Positions 56,373-62,852 of a stretch of 64,000 nucleotides of DNA are shown piece after piece. A model generated the notes under the pieces. That model was not told the DNA's origin. It ran no database searches and was given only the letters and a program-made list of their open reading frames with translations. Position 1 is the stretch's first letter. Every line of letters starts with the position of its first letter. The DNA is from Actinomycetes bacterium (GTDB lineage: Bacteria; Actinomycetota; Acidimicrobiia; Acidimicrobiales; Acidimicrobilacustridaceae): the NCBI GenBank assembly GCA_029782145.1, contig JAKOVH010000030.1, positions 551,617 to 615,616 of the forward strand. Reading direction: 5' to 3'. The position numbers and the translations under genes were made by a program.

Positions 56373-56399
56373 CAACGTTGACACTAATCAAGATTGATT
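56372..56399. promoter_or_regulatory. Operator between the two citrate synthase genes
   Basis: Two palindromes in an AT-rich island: TCAACGTTGA (56372-56381, perfect) and AATCAAGATTGATT (56386-56399, 12 of 14 symmetric). TTGACA at 56378-56383 could be a plus-strand -35. They lie between the divergent starts, where the MerR-type HTH of the minus-strand gene could act. Confidence 0.6.
56381..56386 (-). promoter_or_regulatory. -10 element, probable leaderless start of the HTH-citrate synthase gene
   Basis: Minus-strand TAGTGT, 8 nt before ATG 56372. It overlaps the operator region. Confidence 0.5.
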
Positions 56400-56429
56400 T
56401 CGATGACCAGGCGTCGCATCGTCGCAGAC

Positions 56430-57635
56430 ATGACGATCACCAGCGCGACCCACGCCGACCCCGGAGCGCCCGGGGTGCCCGTCCCCCCGACCCTCGACGT
56501 GCCCCCGGGCCTGAAGGGCCTCGTCGTCGCCGACACCACGATCGGCGACGTCCGTGGTGCCGAGGGGTTCTTCCACTACCGCCAGCACTCCGCCGTGGAG
56601 CTGGCCGAGCGGCGCAGCTTCGAAGACGTGTGGCACCTCTTGGTGCACGGCCACCTCCCGGATGCCGACGAGGCCGAGGCGTTCCGGGCGGCCACCTCGC
56701 CGCGCCGGGCGCTGCCCGACGCCGTGCGGGCGGCCCTGCCGGCGGTGGCCGGCGCCGGTGCTGCGCCGCTGGCCCAGCTGGCCACCGGCCTGGCGCTCAC
56801 GGCGGGCGCCCTGGGCTTGCGACCCATGCTCGACCTCACCGCGGACGAGCGCCTCGACGACGCCCTCGGGCTGGTCGCCGTGGTCCCCACCCTGGTGGCG
56901 GCCCTCCACCGCGTGGGGCAGGGGCGCGAACCGCTCGAGCCGGACCCTTCGCTCGGCCACGCCGAGGACTACCTGCGCATGGTGCGCGGCGAGCGGCCGG
57001 CGCCGGCCGAGGCCCGTGCCGTCGACCGCTACCTCGTGCTGACCGCGGACCACGGCTTCAACGCCTCGACCTTCGCCGGTCGGGTCATCGCCTCGACCGG
57101 CGCCGACCTGGGCGCCTGCGTCGTGGGTGCGCTCGGTGCCCTCTCGGGCCCCCTGCACGGAGGCGCCCCGAGCCGGGCCCTCGACCTGCTCGACGAGATC
57201 GGCGACCCGCGTCGGGCCGCCGAGGTCGTGGAGCGCCACGTGGTCCGGGGCGAGCGGATCATGGGCTTCGGCCACGCCGTGTACGTCGGCGAGGACCCCC
57301 GATCGGTGCTGCTGCGCCAGATCGCCAGCGACCTCGGTGGTGAGCGGGCACAGCTCGCCCGCGCCGCGGAGCAGGCCGTCGTGGAGGTCCTCGCCCGGCT
57401 GAAGCCCGACCGGGACCTGCGCACCAACGTGGAGTTCTACGCCGGCGTGGTGATGGAGCGCTGCGGCATCCCCCGTGAGCTGTTCACCTCGACCTTCGCC
57501 GTCAGCCGCACCGCCGGATGGGTCGCCCACGCCCTGGAGCAGGCCGCGACGCGGCGCCTCATCCGTCCGGCGGCCCGCTACACGGGTCCGGCGCCGACCC
57601 AGGCGGTGCCGCCGCTCGAGCCGGCCTCGAGCTGA
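56430..57635 (+). CDS. citA: Citrate synthase 2 (CitA-like)
   Basis: About 401 aa citrate synthase. PPGLKGLVVADTTIGDVRGAEGFFHYRQHSA is the family N-terminus, followed by SGPLHGGAPSRALDLL (His), GFGHAVYVGEDPRS (His) and TNVEFYAGVVMERCGIPRELFTSTFAVSRTAGWVAHALEQ. The catalytic Asp is Glu here, as I recall also for mycobacterial CitA, so not a sign of decay. It condenses acetyl-CoA (or propionyl-CoA) with oxaloacetate. The start is uncertain: ATG 56430 is preferred, ATG 56403 and TTG 56394 are in frame, and none has a good ribosome site. Confidence 0.88.
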   Translation: MTITSATHADPGAPGVPVPPTLDVPPGLKGLVVADTTIGDVRGAEGFFHYRQHSAVELAERRSFEDVWHLLVHGHLPDADEAEAFRAATSPRRALPDAVRAALPAVAGAGAAPLAQLATGLALTAGALGLRPMLDLTADERLDDALGLVAVVPTLVAALHRVGQGREPLEPDPSLGHAEDYLRMVRGERPAPAEARAVDRYLVLTADHGFNASTFAGRVIASTGADLGACVVGALGALSGPLHGGAPSRALDLLDEIGDPRRAAEVVERHVVRGERIMGFGHAVYVGEDPRSVLLRQIASDLGGERAQLARAAEQAVVEVLARLKPDRDLRTNVEFYAGVVMERCGIPRELFTSTFAVSRTAGWVAHALEQAATRRLIRPAARYTGPAPTQAVPPLEPASS

Positions 57636-57720
57636 GGCGACCACCGTCGACCCACCGGCCAGCCCGCACCCGCCGGCATGGCCCCGCACCAGCCCGCACC
57701 ACCACCGATGGAGACACCTC

Positions 57721-58092
57721 ATGGACCACGCCGATGGTCTCCGCCTGGGCCGAGCCTGGGTGGACGACTGGAACAGCCACGACCTCGACCGGGTGATGGC
57801 CCACCTCCACGACGACGTGGTCTTCAGCTCGCCCCTCATCCCCGTCGTCGTCGGTGAGCCGAGCGGGGTGCTGTGTGGCAAGCAGGCCGTGCGGGCGTAC
57901 TGGGCGGCGGCGCTCGAGCGGCTCCCGGACCTGCACTTCCACCTCCTCGGCGTCACCGTGGGCCACGACGCCGTGGCGGTGCGCTACGAGAACGAGGCCG
58001 GCCGGGAGTCCGTGGAGCTGCTGATCGTCGACCACGACGGCCTGGTCGTCCGCGGGGCCGGGACCTACGGTTCCCCCACAGAGCTCACCTGA
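57721..58092 (+). CDS. SnoaL-like NTF2-fold protein
   Basis: 123 aa. The pattern LGRAWVDDWNSHDLDRVMAHLHDDVVFSSPL…G…GKQAVRAYWAAALERLPDLHFHLLGVTVG is typical of SnoaL-like polyketide-cyclase/isomerase folds, which have varied or unknown functions. ATG 57721 has GGAG 8 nt upstream. It is 85 nt after citA on the same strand, perhaps co-transcribed. Confidence 0.75.
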   Translation: MDHADGLRLGRAWVDDWNSHDLDRVMAHLHDDVVFSSPLIPVVVGEPSGVLCGKQAVRAYWAAALERLPDLHFHLLGVTVGHDAVAVRYENEAGRESVELLIVDHDGLVVRGAGTYGSPTELT

Positions 58093-58117
58093 GCGGTCCC
58101 ACTCCTCGGGAGGTGCC

Positions 58118-59005
58118 GTGGACCCGAGCCCCCGTCGGCTGTGGCGAGCCATCGAAGGCCTGCACGCCGTCGTCTACTTCGCCGACGAGGTCGCCGACGC
58201 CGTGGCCTCCACCGGCGTGCGGGGCTGGTGGCGCGGCTACTTCGCGGGCCGGGCCGCGCCCCTCGGTGCGGTGAGCCCCGCTGCCGTGGTCGCCACCTTC
58301 GCCAACTTCTCGCCGGCCATGGTGGAGCGGGCCCTCCCCTCGGCGTGGGAGGCGGCGTCGCCCGAGGCGGTCACCCGTGCTCGCCTCGCCGGCCTGGCGG
58401 TGGCGTTCGAGCGCATCGACGGGCCCGACGGACAGCTCACCTCGGCGCTCGAGCCGGTCGTGGCTGCCCTCGACCGGGCCGCCGACGCGGCGCCGGTGCT
58501 CGGTCGACCCCTGGCCGCGGCGTGGGCCGCCCAACGCACCGCCGTGCTGGCCGACGGCGGCCCCGACGTGCCGGCGCTGATCCGGGCGTGGCTGGCCGTC
58601 ACGGTGCTCCGCGAGCACCGCGGTGACGCCCACGTCGCCGCCCTCGCCGACGCCGGGCTCGACGGCTGCGAGGCCCACCTCACGCTGGCCGGCACGGGGC
58701 AGGTGCCGCCCGCCGAGCTGCGCGGGGCCCGCGGGTGGAGCGACGAGGAGTGGGCGGCGGCCGGTGACCGGCTGGTGCGGCGAGGGCTGCTCGACGGCGC
58801 CGGGCGGCTCACCGCGGCCGGTGCCGAGGTGCGGGCCGCGGTCGAGGCCGCCACCGACCGGTCGGCTGGCGTGCCGTGGTGCGTGCTGGCCCCGCACGAG
58901 CGTGAGGCCGTGGCGGCCCGGCTGGGCCCGGTCGGCTCGCTGGTCGTCGAGCGCGTGCCCATCAGGGTCCCCAACCCGATGGGCTGGGAGCCGCTCGGGC
59001 GCTGA
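58118..59005 (+). CDS. SCO6745-family (SalK-like) protein
   Basis: 295 aa. The sequence RRLWRAIEGLHAVVYFADEVADAVASTGVRGWWRGYFAGRAAPLGAVSPAAVVATFANFSPAMVERALPSAWE matches the start of an actinobacterial family around SCO6745 and SalK. The C-terminal half looks like a winged helix (RGWSDEEWAAAGDRLVRRGLLDGAGRLTAAGAEVR). Function unknown. GTG 58118 is preceded by GGGAGG (spacer 4). Confidence 0.75.
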   Translation: MDPSPRRLWRAIEGLHAVVYFADEVADAVASTGVRGWWRGYFAGRAAPLGAVSPAAVVATFANFSPAMVERALPSAWEAASPEAVTRARLAGLAVAFERIDGPDGQLTSALEPVVAALDRAADAAPVLGRPLAAAWAAQRTAVLADGGPDVPALIRAWLAVTVLREHRGDAHVAALADAGLDGCEAHLTLAGTGQVPPAELRGARGWSDEEWAAAGDRLVRRGLLDGAGRLTAAGAEVRAAVEAATDRSAGVPWCVLAPHEREAVAARLGPVGSLVVERVPIRVPNPMGWEPLGR

Positions 59006-59078
59006 GGGCGTCGTCCGCGGTCGCCGGTCGGCGCCGACCGGTTGTCGAGACCCGCCCTCTTGGGAAAGGATCTCCGGC

Positions 59079-59576
59079 ATGTCTGACGGACCGGTTGAGC
59101 GTGGGGAACTGATCGTGCCGGGCGGGGCGGTAGGGGAGGCTCCCACCGAGGAGAGCGAGGAGCGCGAGTTCGTCTCCGAGCCGGCCAAGGTCATGCGGGT
59201 CGGCTCGATGATCAAGCAGCTGCTCGACGAGGTGCGGGCCACCGAGCTCGACGAGCCGTCGCGCCAGCGCCTGCGCTCGATCTACGACACCTCTGTCGAG
59301 GAGCTGGGCTCGGCCCTCTCGCCGGACCTGCGCGAGGAGCTGCAGCGCCTGGCGTTCCCCTTCGCCGAGGAGGGCACCCCCACCGACGTGGAGCTGCGGG
59401 TCGCCCAGGCCCAGCTCGTCGGCTGGCTCGAGGGCCTCTTCCACGGCATCCAGGCCACCCTGTTCGCCCAGCAGATGGCCGCTCGCCAGCAGCTCGAGAA
59501 CATGCGCGGGCAGCTGCCTCCGGGTGTGGGCCGGCCCGCCGGCCCTCCCGAGGACCGCCCCGGCACCTACCTCTGA
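59079..59576 (+). CDS. bpa: Bacterial proteasome activator Bpa (DUF2587)
   Basis: 165 aa. Acidic disordered N-terminus, then the DUF2587 core PAKVMRVGSMIKQLLDEVRATELDEPSRQRLRSIYDTSVEELGSALSPDLREELQRLAFPF and VAQAQLVGWLEGLFHGIQATLFAQQMAARQQLENMRGQLPPGVGRP. The last residues GTYL give the penultimate Tyr needed to open the 20S gate (as GQYL in mycobacteria). Bpa forms ATP-independent rings that feed unfolded proteins into the 20S proteasome. So the organism should have prcBA. ATG 59079 follows AAAGGA. Confidence 0.92.
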   Translation: MSDGPVERGELIVPGGAVGEAPTEESEEREFVSEPAKVMRVGSMIKQLLDEVRATELDEPSRQRLRSIYDTSVEELGSALSPDLREELQRLAFPFAEEGTPTDVELRVAQAQLVGWLEGLFHGIQATLFAQQMAARQQLENMRGQLPPGVGRPAGPPEDRPGTYL

Positions 59577-59581
59577 TCCTC

Positions 59582-59610
59582 CTGCCCCCGCGCTGAGCCG
59601 ACGCGGGCAG
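59582..59610 (+). terminator. Terminator-type hairpin after bpa
   Basis: CTGCCC + GCG (59582-59587, 59590-59592) pair with CGC + GGGCAG (59602-59604, 59605-59610), a 9-bp stem with a CC bulge, right after the bpa stop. Confidence 0.45.
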
Positions 59611-59614
59611 CGAT

Positions 59615-59628
59615 GGGACCTTGGTCCC
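59615..59628. promoter_or_regulatory. Palindrome upstream of the ywiC-rrf2-ric operon
   Basis: GGGACCTTGGTCCC, a perfect 14-bp palindrome, ~85 bp before the first gene, with TAGCGT (59653-59658) as the nearest -10. Either an operator for the operon's Rrf2 regulator or a second terminator hairpin of bpa (it is followed by TTCT). Confidence 0.4.
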
Positions 59629-59711
59629 TTCTCCCTGCGGGCCGGAGTCTCGTAGCGTGCCACTATGAGATTCGGAGCGGTCCCGGGTTCCGACCAGCGG
59701 GGGAGCGCACG

Positions 59712-60569
59712 GTGACGGTGACGGCCGGCCGGCGACCCGGGGGCGCCGCCCCCGAGAGCGCCCCTGCCGGGCCTGCGCCACGCCCCCGGCCGGCGTGGCG
59801 GTCCGTGGCGCTGCCCTCCGAGCACGGCGGCTGGGGCCTCACCCTCGAACCGGCGGTGCTCGGCCTCGCCCTGTGTCCCTCCTTCGCCGGTCTCGCCCTG
59901 GGCCTGGCCGGGCTGCTCACGTTCGTGCTGCGCACCCCGCTGAAGCTGGCCCTCGTCGACCGACGCCGGCAGCGTCGCCTGCCCCGCACCCGGCTGGCCA
60001 CCCGGATCGCCGTGGCCGAGGGCGCCGCCGTGGTGGCCCTGGGTGCCGCCGCCGTGGCGCTGGGCGGTTGGACCTGGCTCGTGCCCGTCGCCCTGGCCGC
60101 GCCGGCCGTCGGCGTCGAGCTGTGGTTCGACGCCCGCAGCCGCAGCCGACGGCTCCTGCCCGAGCTGTGCGGGGCCCTGGGCATGGCCGCGCTGGCCTCC
60201 GCCGTCGTGCTCGCCGGCGGCGGGTCGGCCGGCGTCGCCCTCGTCGCCTGGGGGCTGCTGGCCGGGCGTTCGCTGGCCGCCATCCCGCACGTGCGGGTCC
60301 AGATCCTGCGCCTCCGGACCGGCCGCGGCCCGGTGGGCCAGAGCGACCTCGCCCAGCTCGCCGGGACGGCCCTGGCGGCGTCCATGGTGGTGGTCGAGCC
60401 GGCGGCGGCCGCGGGTGCGGTGGCGGTCGCCGCCACGGCGGTCGTGCGCCTCGTCGGCGTGCGCCGCCCGCCCCTGCGGCCGGCCCTGCTCGGCATGGTC
60501 GAGTCCGTGCTCGGCGTGGCCGTGGTGGTCGTGGCGGCCATCGGGCTGCACATCGGAGGGGCGGTGTGA
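59712..60569 (+). CDS. YwiC-like membrane protein
   Basis: 285 aa, about eight TM helices. The family signature LPSEHGGWGLTLEPAVLGLALCPS is near residue 36, followed by RTPLKLALVDRRRQRR. YwiC-like proteins are often encoded near nitrate/nitrite or NO-related genes in Bacillus and actinobacteria; function unknown. Here it heads a tight operon with an Rrf2 regulator, RIC and a ferredoxin. GTG 59712 is ~8 nt after GGGGAGC. The stop overlaps rrf2. Confidence 0.82.
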   Translation: MTVTAGRRPGGAAPESAPAGPAPRPRPAWRSVALPSEHGGWGLTLEPAVLGLALCPSFAGLALGLAGLLTFVLRTPLKLALVDRRRQRRLPRTRLATRIAVAEGAAVVALGAAAVALGGWTWLVPVALAAPAVGVELWFDARSRSRRLLPELCGALGMAALASAVVLAGGGSAGVALVAWGLLAGRSLAAIPHVRVQILRLRTGRGPVGQSDLAQLAGTALAASMVVVEPAAAAGAVAVAATAVVRLVGVRRPPLRPALLGMVESVLGVAVVVVAAIGLHIGGAV

Positions 60570-60967
60570 GGCTCGAGATCACCCGGCGCTCCGACCTGGC
60601 GTCGCACGCCATGGTCGTGCTGGCGCACTCCGGGACCCGCATGAAGTCCGCCGAGCTCGCCGCGCGGCTGGGCACGAGCGCCGGCTTCGTGCCCCAGGTG
60701 CTCGGCCCGCTCGTCGAGCGGGGCTGGGTCACGTCCGTCCCCGGCCCGACCGGCGGCTACCAGTCGACGGTGGACCTCGACCGTGTGTCGGTGCTCGACG
60801 TCATCGAAGCCATCGAGGGGCCGACCGTCACCGGGCGCTGTGTCCTGGTCGACCGACCCTGTGCCGAAGGCGGGCACTGCGCCCTGCACCACCCCTGGGC
60901 CCGCGCCCGATCCGAGCTGCTCGACGAGCTGGGCCGAACCAGCCTGGCCGACCTGGAGGTGCCATGA
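60566..60967 (+). CDS. Rrf2-family regulator with three cysteines (NsrR/IscR type)
   Basis: 133 aa. VRLEITRRSDLASHAMVVLAHSGTRMKSAELAARLGTSAGFVPQVLGPLVERGWVTSVPGPTGGY is an Rrf2 winged helix. The cluster loop RCVLVDRPCAEGGHCAL holds three Cys in the place used for an Fe-S cluster (C-x6-C-x5-C; typical is x5-x5). With RIC downstream, a nitric-oxide-sensing NsrR-like role is likely. GTG 60566 overlaps ywiC by 4 nt and the stop overlaps RIC. Confidence 0.88.
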   Translation: MRLEITRRSDLASHAMVVLAHSGTRMKSAELAARLGTSAGFVPQVLGPLVERGWVTSVPGPTGGYQSTVDLDRVSVLDVIEAIEGPTVTGRCVLVDRPCAEGGHCALHHPWARARSELLDELGRTSLADLEVP

Positions 60968-61692
60968 CCGCCATCGACCCGACCACCCCGCTCGGGGCGA
61001 TCGTCACCGACCACCCCGACCTGGCGCGCCACCTCGAGCGCCTCGGGCTCGACTACTGCTGCGGCGGGCGGCGGAGCCTCGCCGAGGCGTGCGACGAGCG
61101 TGGCCTCGACCCGGGGGCCGTCGCGGGCGAGCTGAACCAGGCGGCGGGCCCGGCGCGTCCCGAGGCGTGGGCGAGCATGGGGCCGGCCGAGCTGGTCGAC
61201 CACCTGGAGAGCACCCACCACGCCTACCTGCACGCCGAGCTGCCGCGGATCGAGGCCCTCCTCGAGAAGGTCGAGGGCGTCCACGGCGGCCGGCACCCGG
61301 AGCTGGCGTTCGTGAAGGTCACCTTCGACGAGCTGGCCATGGAGCTCGCGCCCCACCTGGCCAAGGAGGAGCGGGTGCTGTTCCCGATGGTCCGCGAGCT
61401 GGCCGCCGCCCCGGCCGACGGCGCGGCGCCGTCGTTCCACTGCGGGAGCCTGGCCAACCCCATCCGGGTGATGCTCGTCGACCACGACCGGGCCGGGGAG
61501 CTGCTCGAGCGGCTGCGCAGCCTCACGAGCGGCTACGAGCCGCCGCCCGACGCCTGCGCCAGCTACCAGGCGCTGTACGCCGCCCTGGCCCAGCTCGAGG
61601 CCGACACCCATCTGCACGTGCACAAGGAGAACAACGTGCTCTTCCCCGCAGTGCTGGAGCTGGAGTCGGTCCGCACCGAGGTGGCCCGATGA
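60964..61692 (+). CDS. ric: Iron-sulfur cluster repair di-iron protein RIC (ScdA/YtfE)
   Basis: 242 aa. N-terminal DUF542 domain with LDYCCGGRRSLAEAC (Cys32-Cys33), then a hemerythrin-like four-helix bundle with the iron ligands H…E…H in LVDHLESTHHAYLHAELPRIE, LAPHLAKEERVLFP, MLVDHDRAGELL and HLHVHKENNVLFPAVLE. RIC proteins repair Fe-S clusters damaged by NO or oxidants. It is in the operon of an NsrR-like regulator, which fits NO stress. ATG overlaps the regulator's stop, and the stop overlaps the ferredoxin start. Confidence 0.93.
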   Translation: MTAIDPTTPLGAIVTDHPDLARHLERLGLDYCCGGRRSLAEACDERGLDPGAVAGELNQAAGPARPEAWASMGPAELVDHLESTHHAYLHAELPRIEALLEKVEGVHGGRHPELAFVKVTFDELAMELAPHLAKEERVLFPMVRELAAAPADGAAPSFHCGSLANPIRVMLVDHDRAGELLERLRSLTSGYEPPPDACASYQALYAALAQLEADTHLHVHKENNVLFPAVLELESVRTEVAR

Positions 61693-61964
61693 GGATCAAG
61701 GTGCACCCGGGGCTCTGCAACGGCTGGGGCGAGTGCCACCGCTGGGGGCGTGAGGTCTTCCCGCTCGACGAGGAGGGCTTCTGCGAGATGCGCCTGCTGC
61801 AGGTCCCGCCGGAGATGGAGGAGCAGGCCCGCCTCGGGGCCAACGCCTGCCCCGAGCAGGCCATCACGGTGATCGAGGAGGGGCCGGTGCCGGTGCCGGC
61901 CTACCGGATCGTGCCCGGCGAGGCGCAGGTGGTGGTGCGCCTCGCCGGGAGCGCAGCGGGCTAG
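61689..61964 (+). CDS. Small [3Fe-4S]-type ferredoxin
   Basis: 91 aa. Cluster ligands Cys10 and Cys16 (LCNGWGECHRWG, C-x5-C) and Cys54 followed by Pro (ANACPEQAITV). The missing second Cys of a CxxC points to a 3Fe-4S cluster, as in ferredoxins that serve actinobacterial P450s. Cys32 may be a further ligand. Last gene of the ywiC-rrf2-ric operon; it may give electrons to RIC or another repair enzyme (inference). Its stop shares CTAG with the stop of the facing HdeD-like gene. Confidence 0.85.
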   Translation: MRIKVHPGLCNGWGECHRWGREVFPLDEEGFCEMRLLQVPPEMEEQARLGANACPEQAITVIEEGPVPVPAYRIVPGEAQVVVRLAGSAAG

Positions 61965-62527
61965 AGCCGCTCGATCTCCACCCGCGACCTCGACAGCTGG
62001 TAGCCCGACCAGAGCATCATCAGGCCGAAGAGGATCAGCACGGCGGCCACCAGGACGCTGACCACGGTGAGCGTGGCCGACGGCCAGGCCATGATCAGCA
62101 CGCCGAGCACCACCGTGACGATGGCCTGCAGCAGGAAGCCGCCCCGGCCCATCTCCTTGGGCACCTGGAACGACACGATCAAGGCCAAGATGCCGGTGAT
62201 CACGAGGTCCAGGCCGACCAGCCAGACCACCACGTGGACGGTGACGCCGGGCCAGAACAGCAGGGCGACGCCGACACCGAGGTTGATGAGGCCCCGTAGC
62301 AGCAACAGGCCCCAGTAGGTGCCTCGGCGGTGGGTGGTGACGGCCTCCACGGCCTGGCCGAAGCCGATGACGACGAACAGCACGCCGATGAGGCGGGCCA
62401 CGACCGTCCAGGTGCGGTCGGGCCAGAACAACAGCACCAGGCCGGCGATCAGGCTGATGGCGCCGAGGGCGTAGGCCGTGATGCGGGAGCTCCGGAGGAG
62501 ATCCATGGTGGAGCGGTCTTCGGGCAT
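61961..62527 (-). CDS. HdeD/DUF308 family membrane protein
   Basis: 188 aa, six TM helices arranged as three repeated pairs: ALGAISLIAGLVLLFWPDRT, LLRGLINLGVGVALLFWPGVT, QAIVTVVLGVLIMAWPSATL. Each pair ends in FWP/AWP, the HdeD family mark. In E. coli HdeD helps acid resistance, but in actinobacteria the role is unknown. ATG 62527 is preceded by GGAAGGGGGG. Confidence 0.85.
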   Translation of the reverse strand: MPEDRSTMDLLRSSRITAYALGAISLIAGLVLLFWPDRTWTVVARLIGVLFVVIGFGQAVEAVTTHRRGTYWGLLLLRGLINLGVGVALLFWPGVTVHVVVWLVGLDLVITGILALIVSFQVPKEMGRGGFLLQAIVTVVLGVLIMAWPSATLTVVSVLVAAVLILFGLMMLWSGYQLSRSRVEIERL

Positions 62528-62852
62528 CGCTGCCCCCCTTCCCGAGAGCCGATGGTCACCCGCCGCACGACATGGGCAGCGGGCGTCATCGCGATCGTAA
62601 GCCGCGACACCTCGGCTCCTCGGGATGCTGCCAGGTGGCGCACGCCGGGCCCGGAGCGGCGGGGCCGCGCCTTCCGCGGCCGCCGGCCCGTGGCGCTAGC
62701 ATCGCAACCGGAGCATCACACCGGTGTAATTCGCGTCCACAGGGCTGTGGACAACCGGCCGAGGTCGGCGGGCGGGTGGCAGCGGTGGGGTGGAGGGCCT
62801 GGTGCGTCCGCCGTCGGCGGGCGCCGCGTGAGCGTCGTCGAGGAGTCGTCGG
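62528..62852. other. 325-bp region between HdeD-like gene and dnaE
   Basis: It holds two possible -10 elements for dnaE, TAGCAT (62697-62702) and TGTAAT (62725-62730), the palindrome ACACCGGTGT (62718-62727), and the GTCCACAG/CTGTGGAC palindrome with a DnaA box (62735-62754). I see no coding sequence. Confidence 0.5.
62733..62754. promoter_or_regulatory. Facing DnaA-box-like sites upstream of dnaE
   Basis: TGTGGACAA at 62746-62754 is the exact complement of the actinobacterial DnaA box TTGTCCACA. GCGTCCACA at 62733-62741 matches 7 of 9 in the other orientation. Together they make the palindrome GTCCACAG-GG-CTGTGGAC (62735-62752), about 100 bp before the dnaE start. Confidence 0.5.

Noticed and set aside
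57430..57445. Glu in place of the catalytic Asp (TNVEFYAG) as a sign that CitA is inactive
   Set aside because: The same Glu occurs, as far as I recall, in mycobacterial CitA-type citrate synthases, so it is a family feature.
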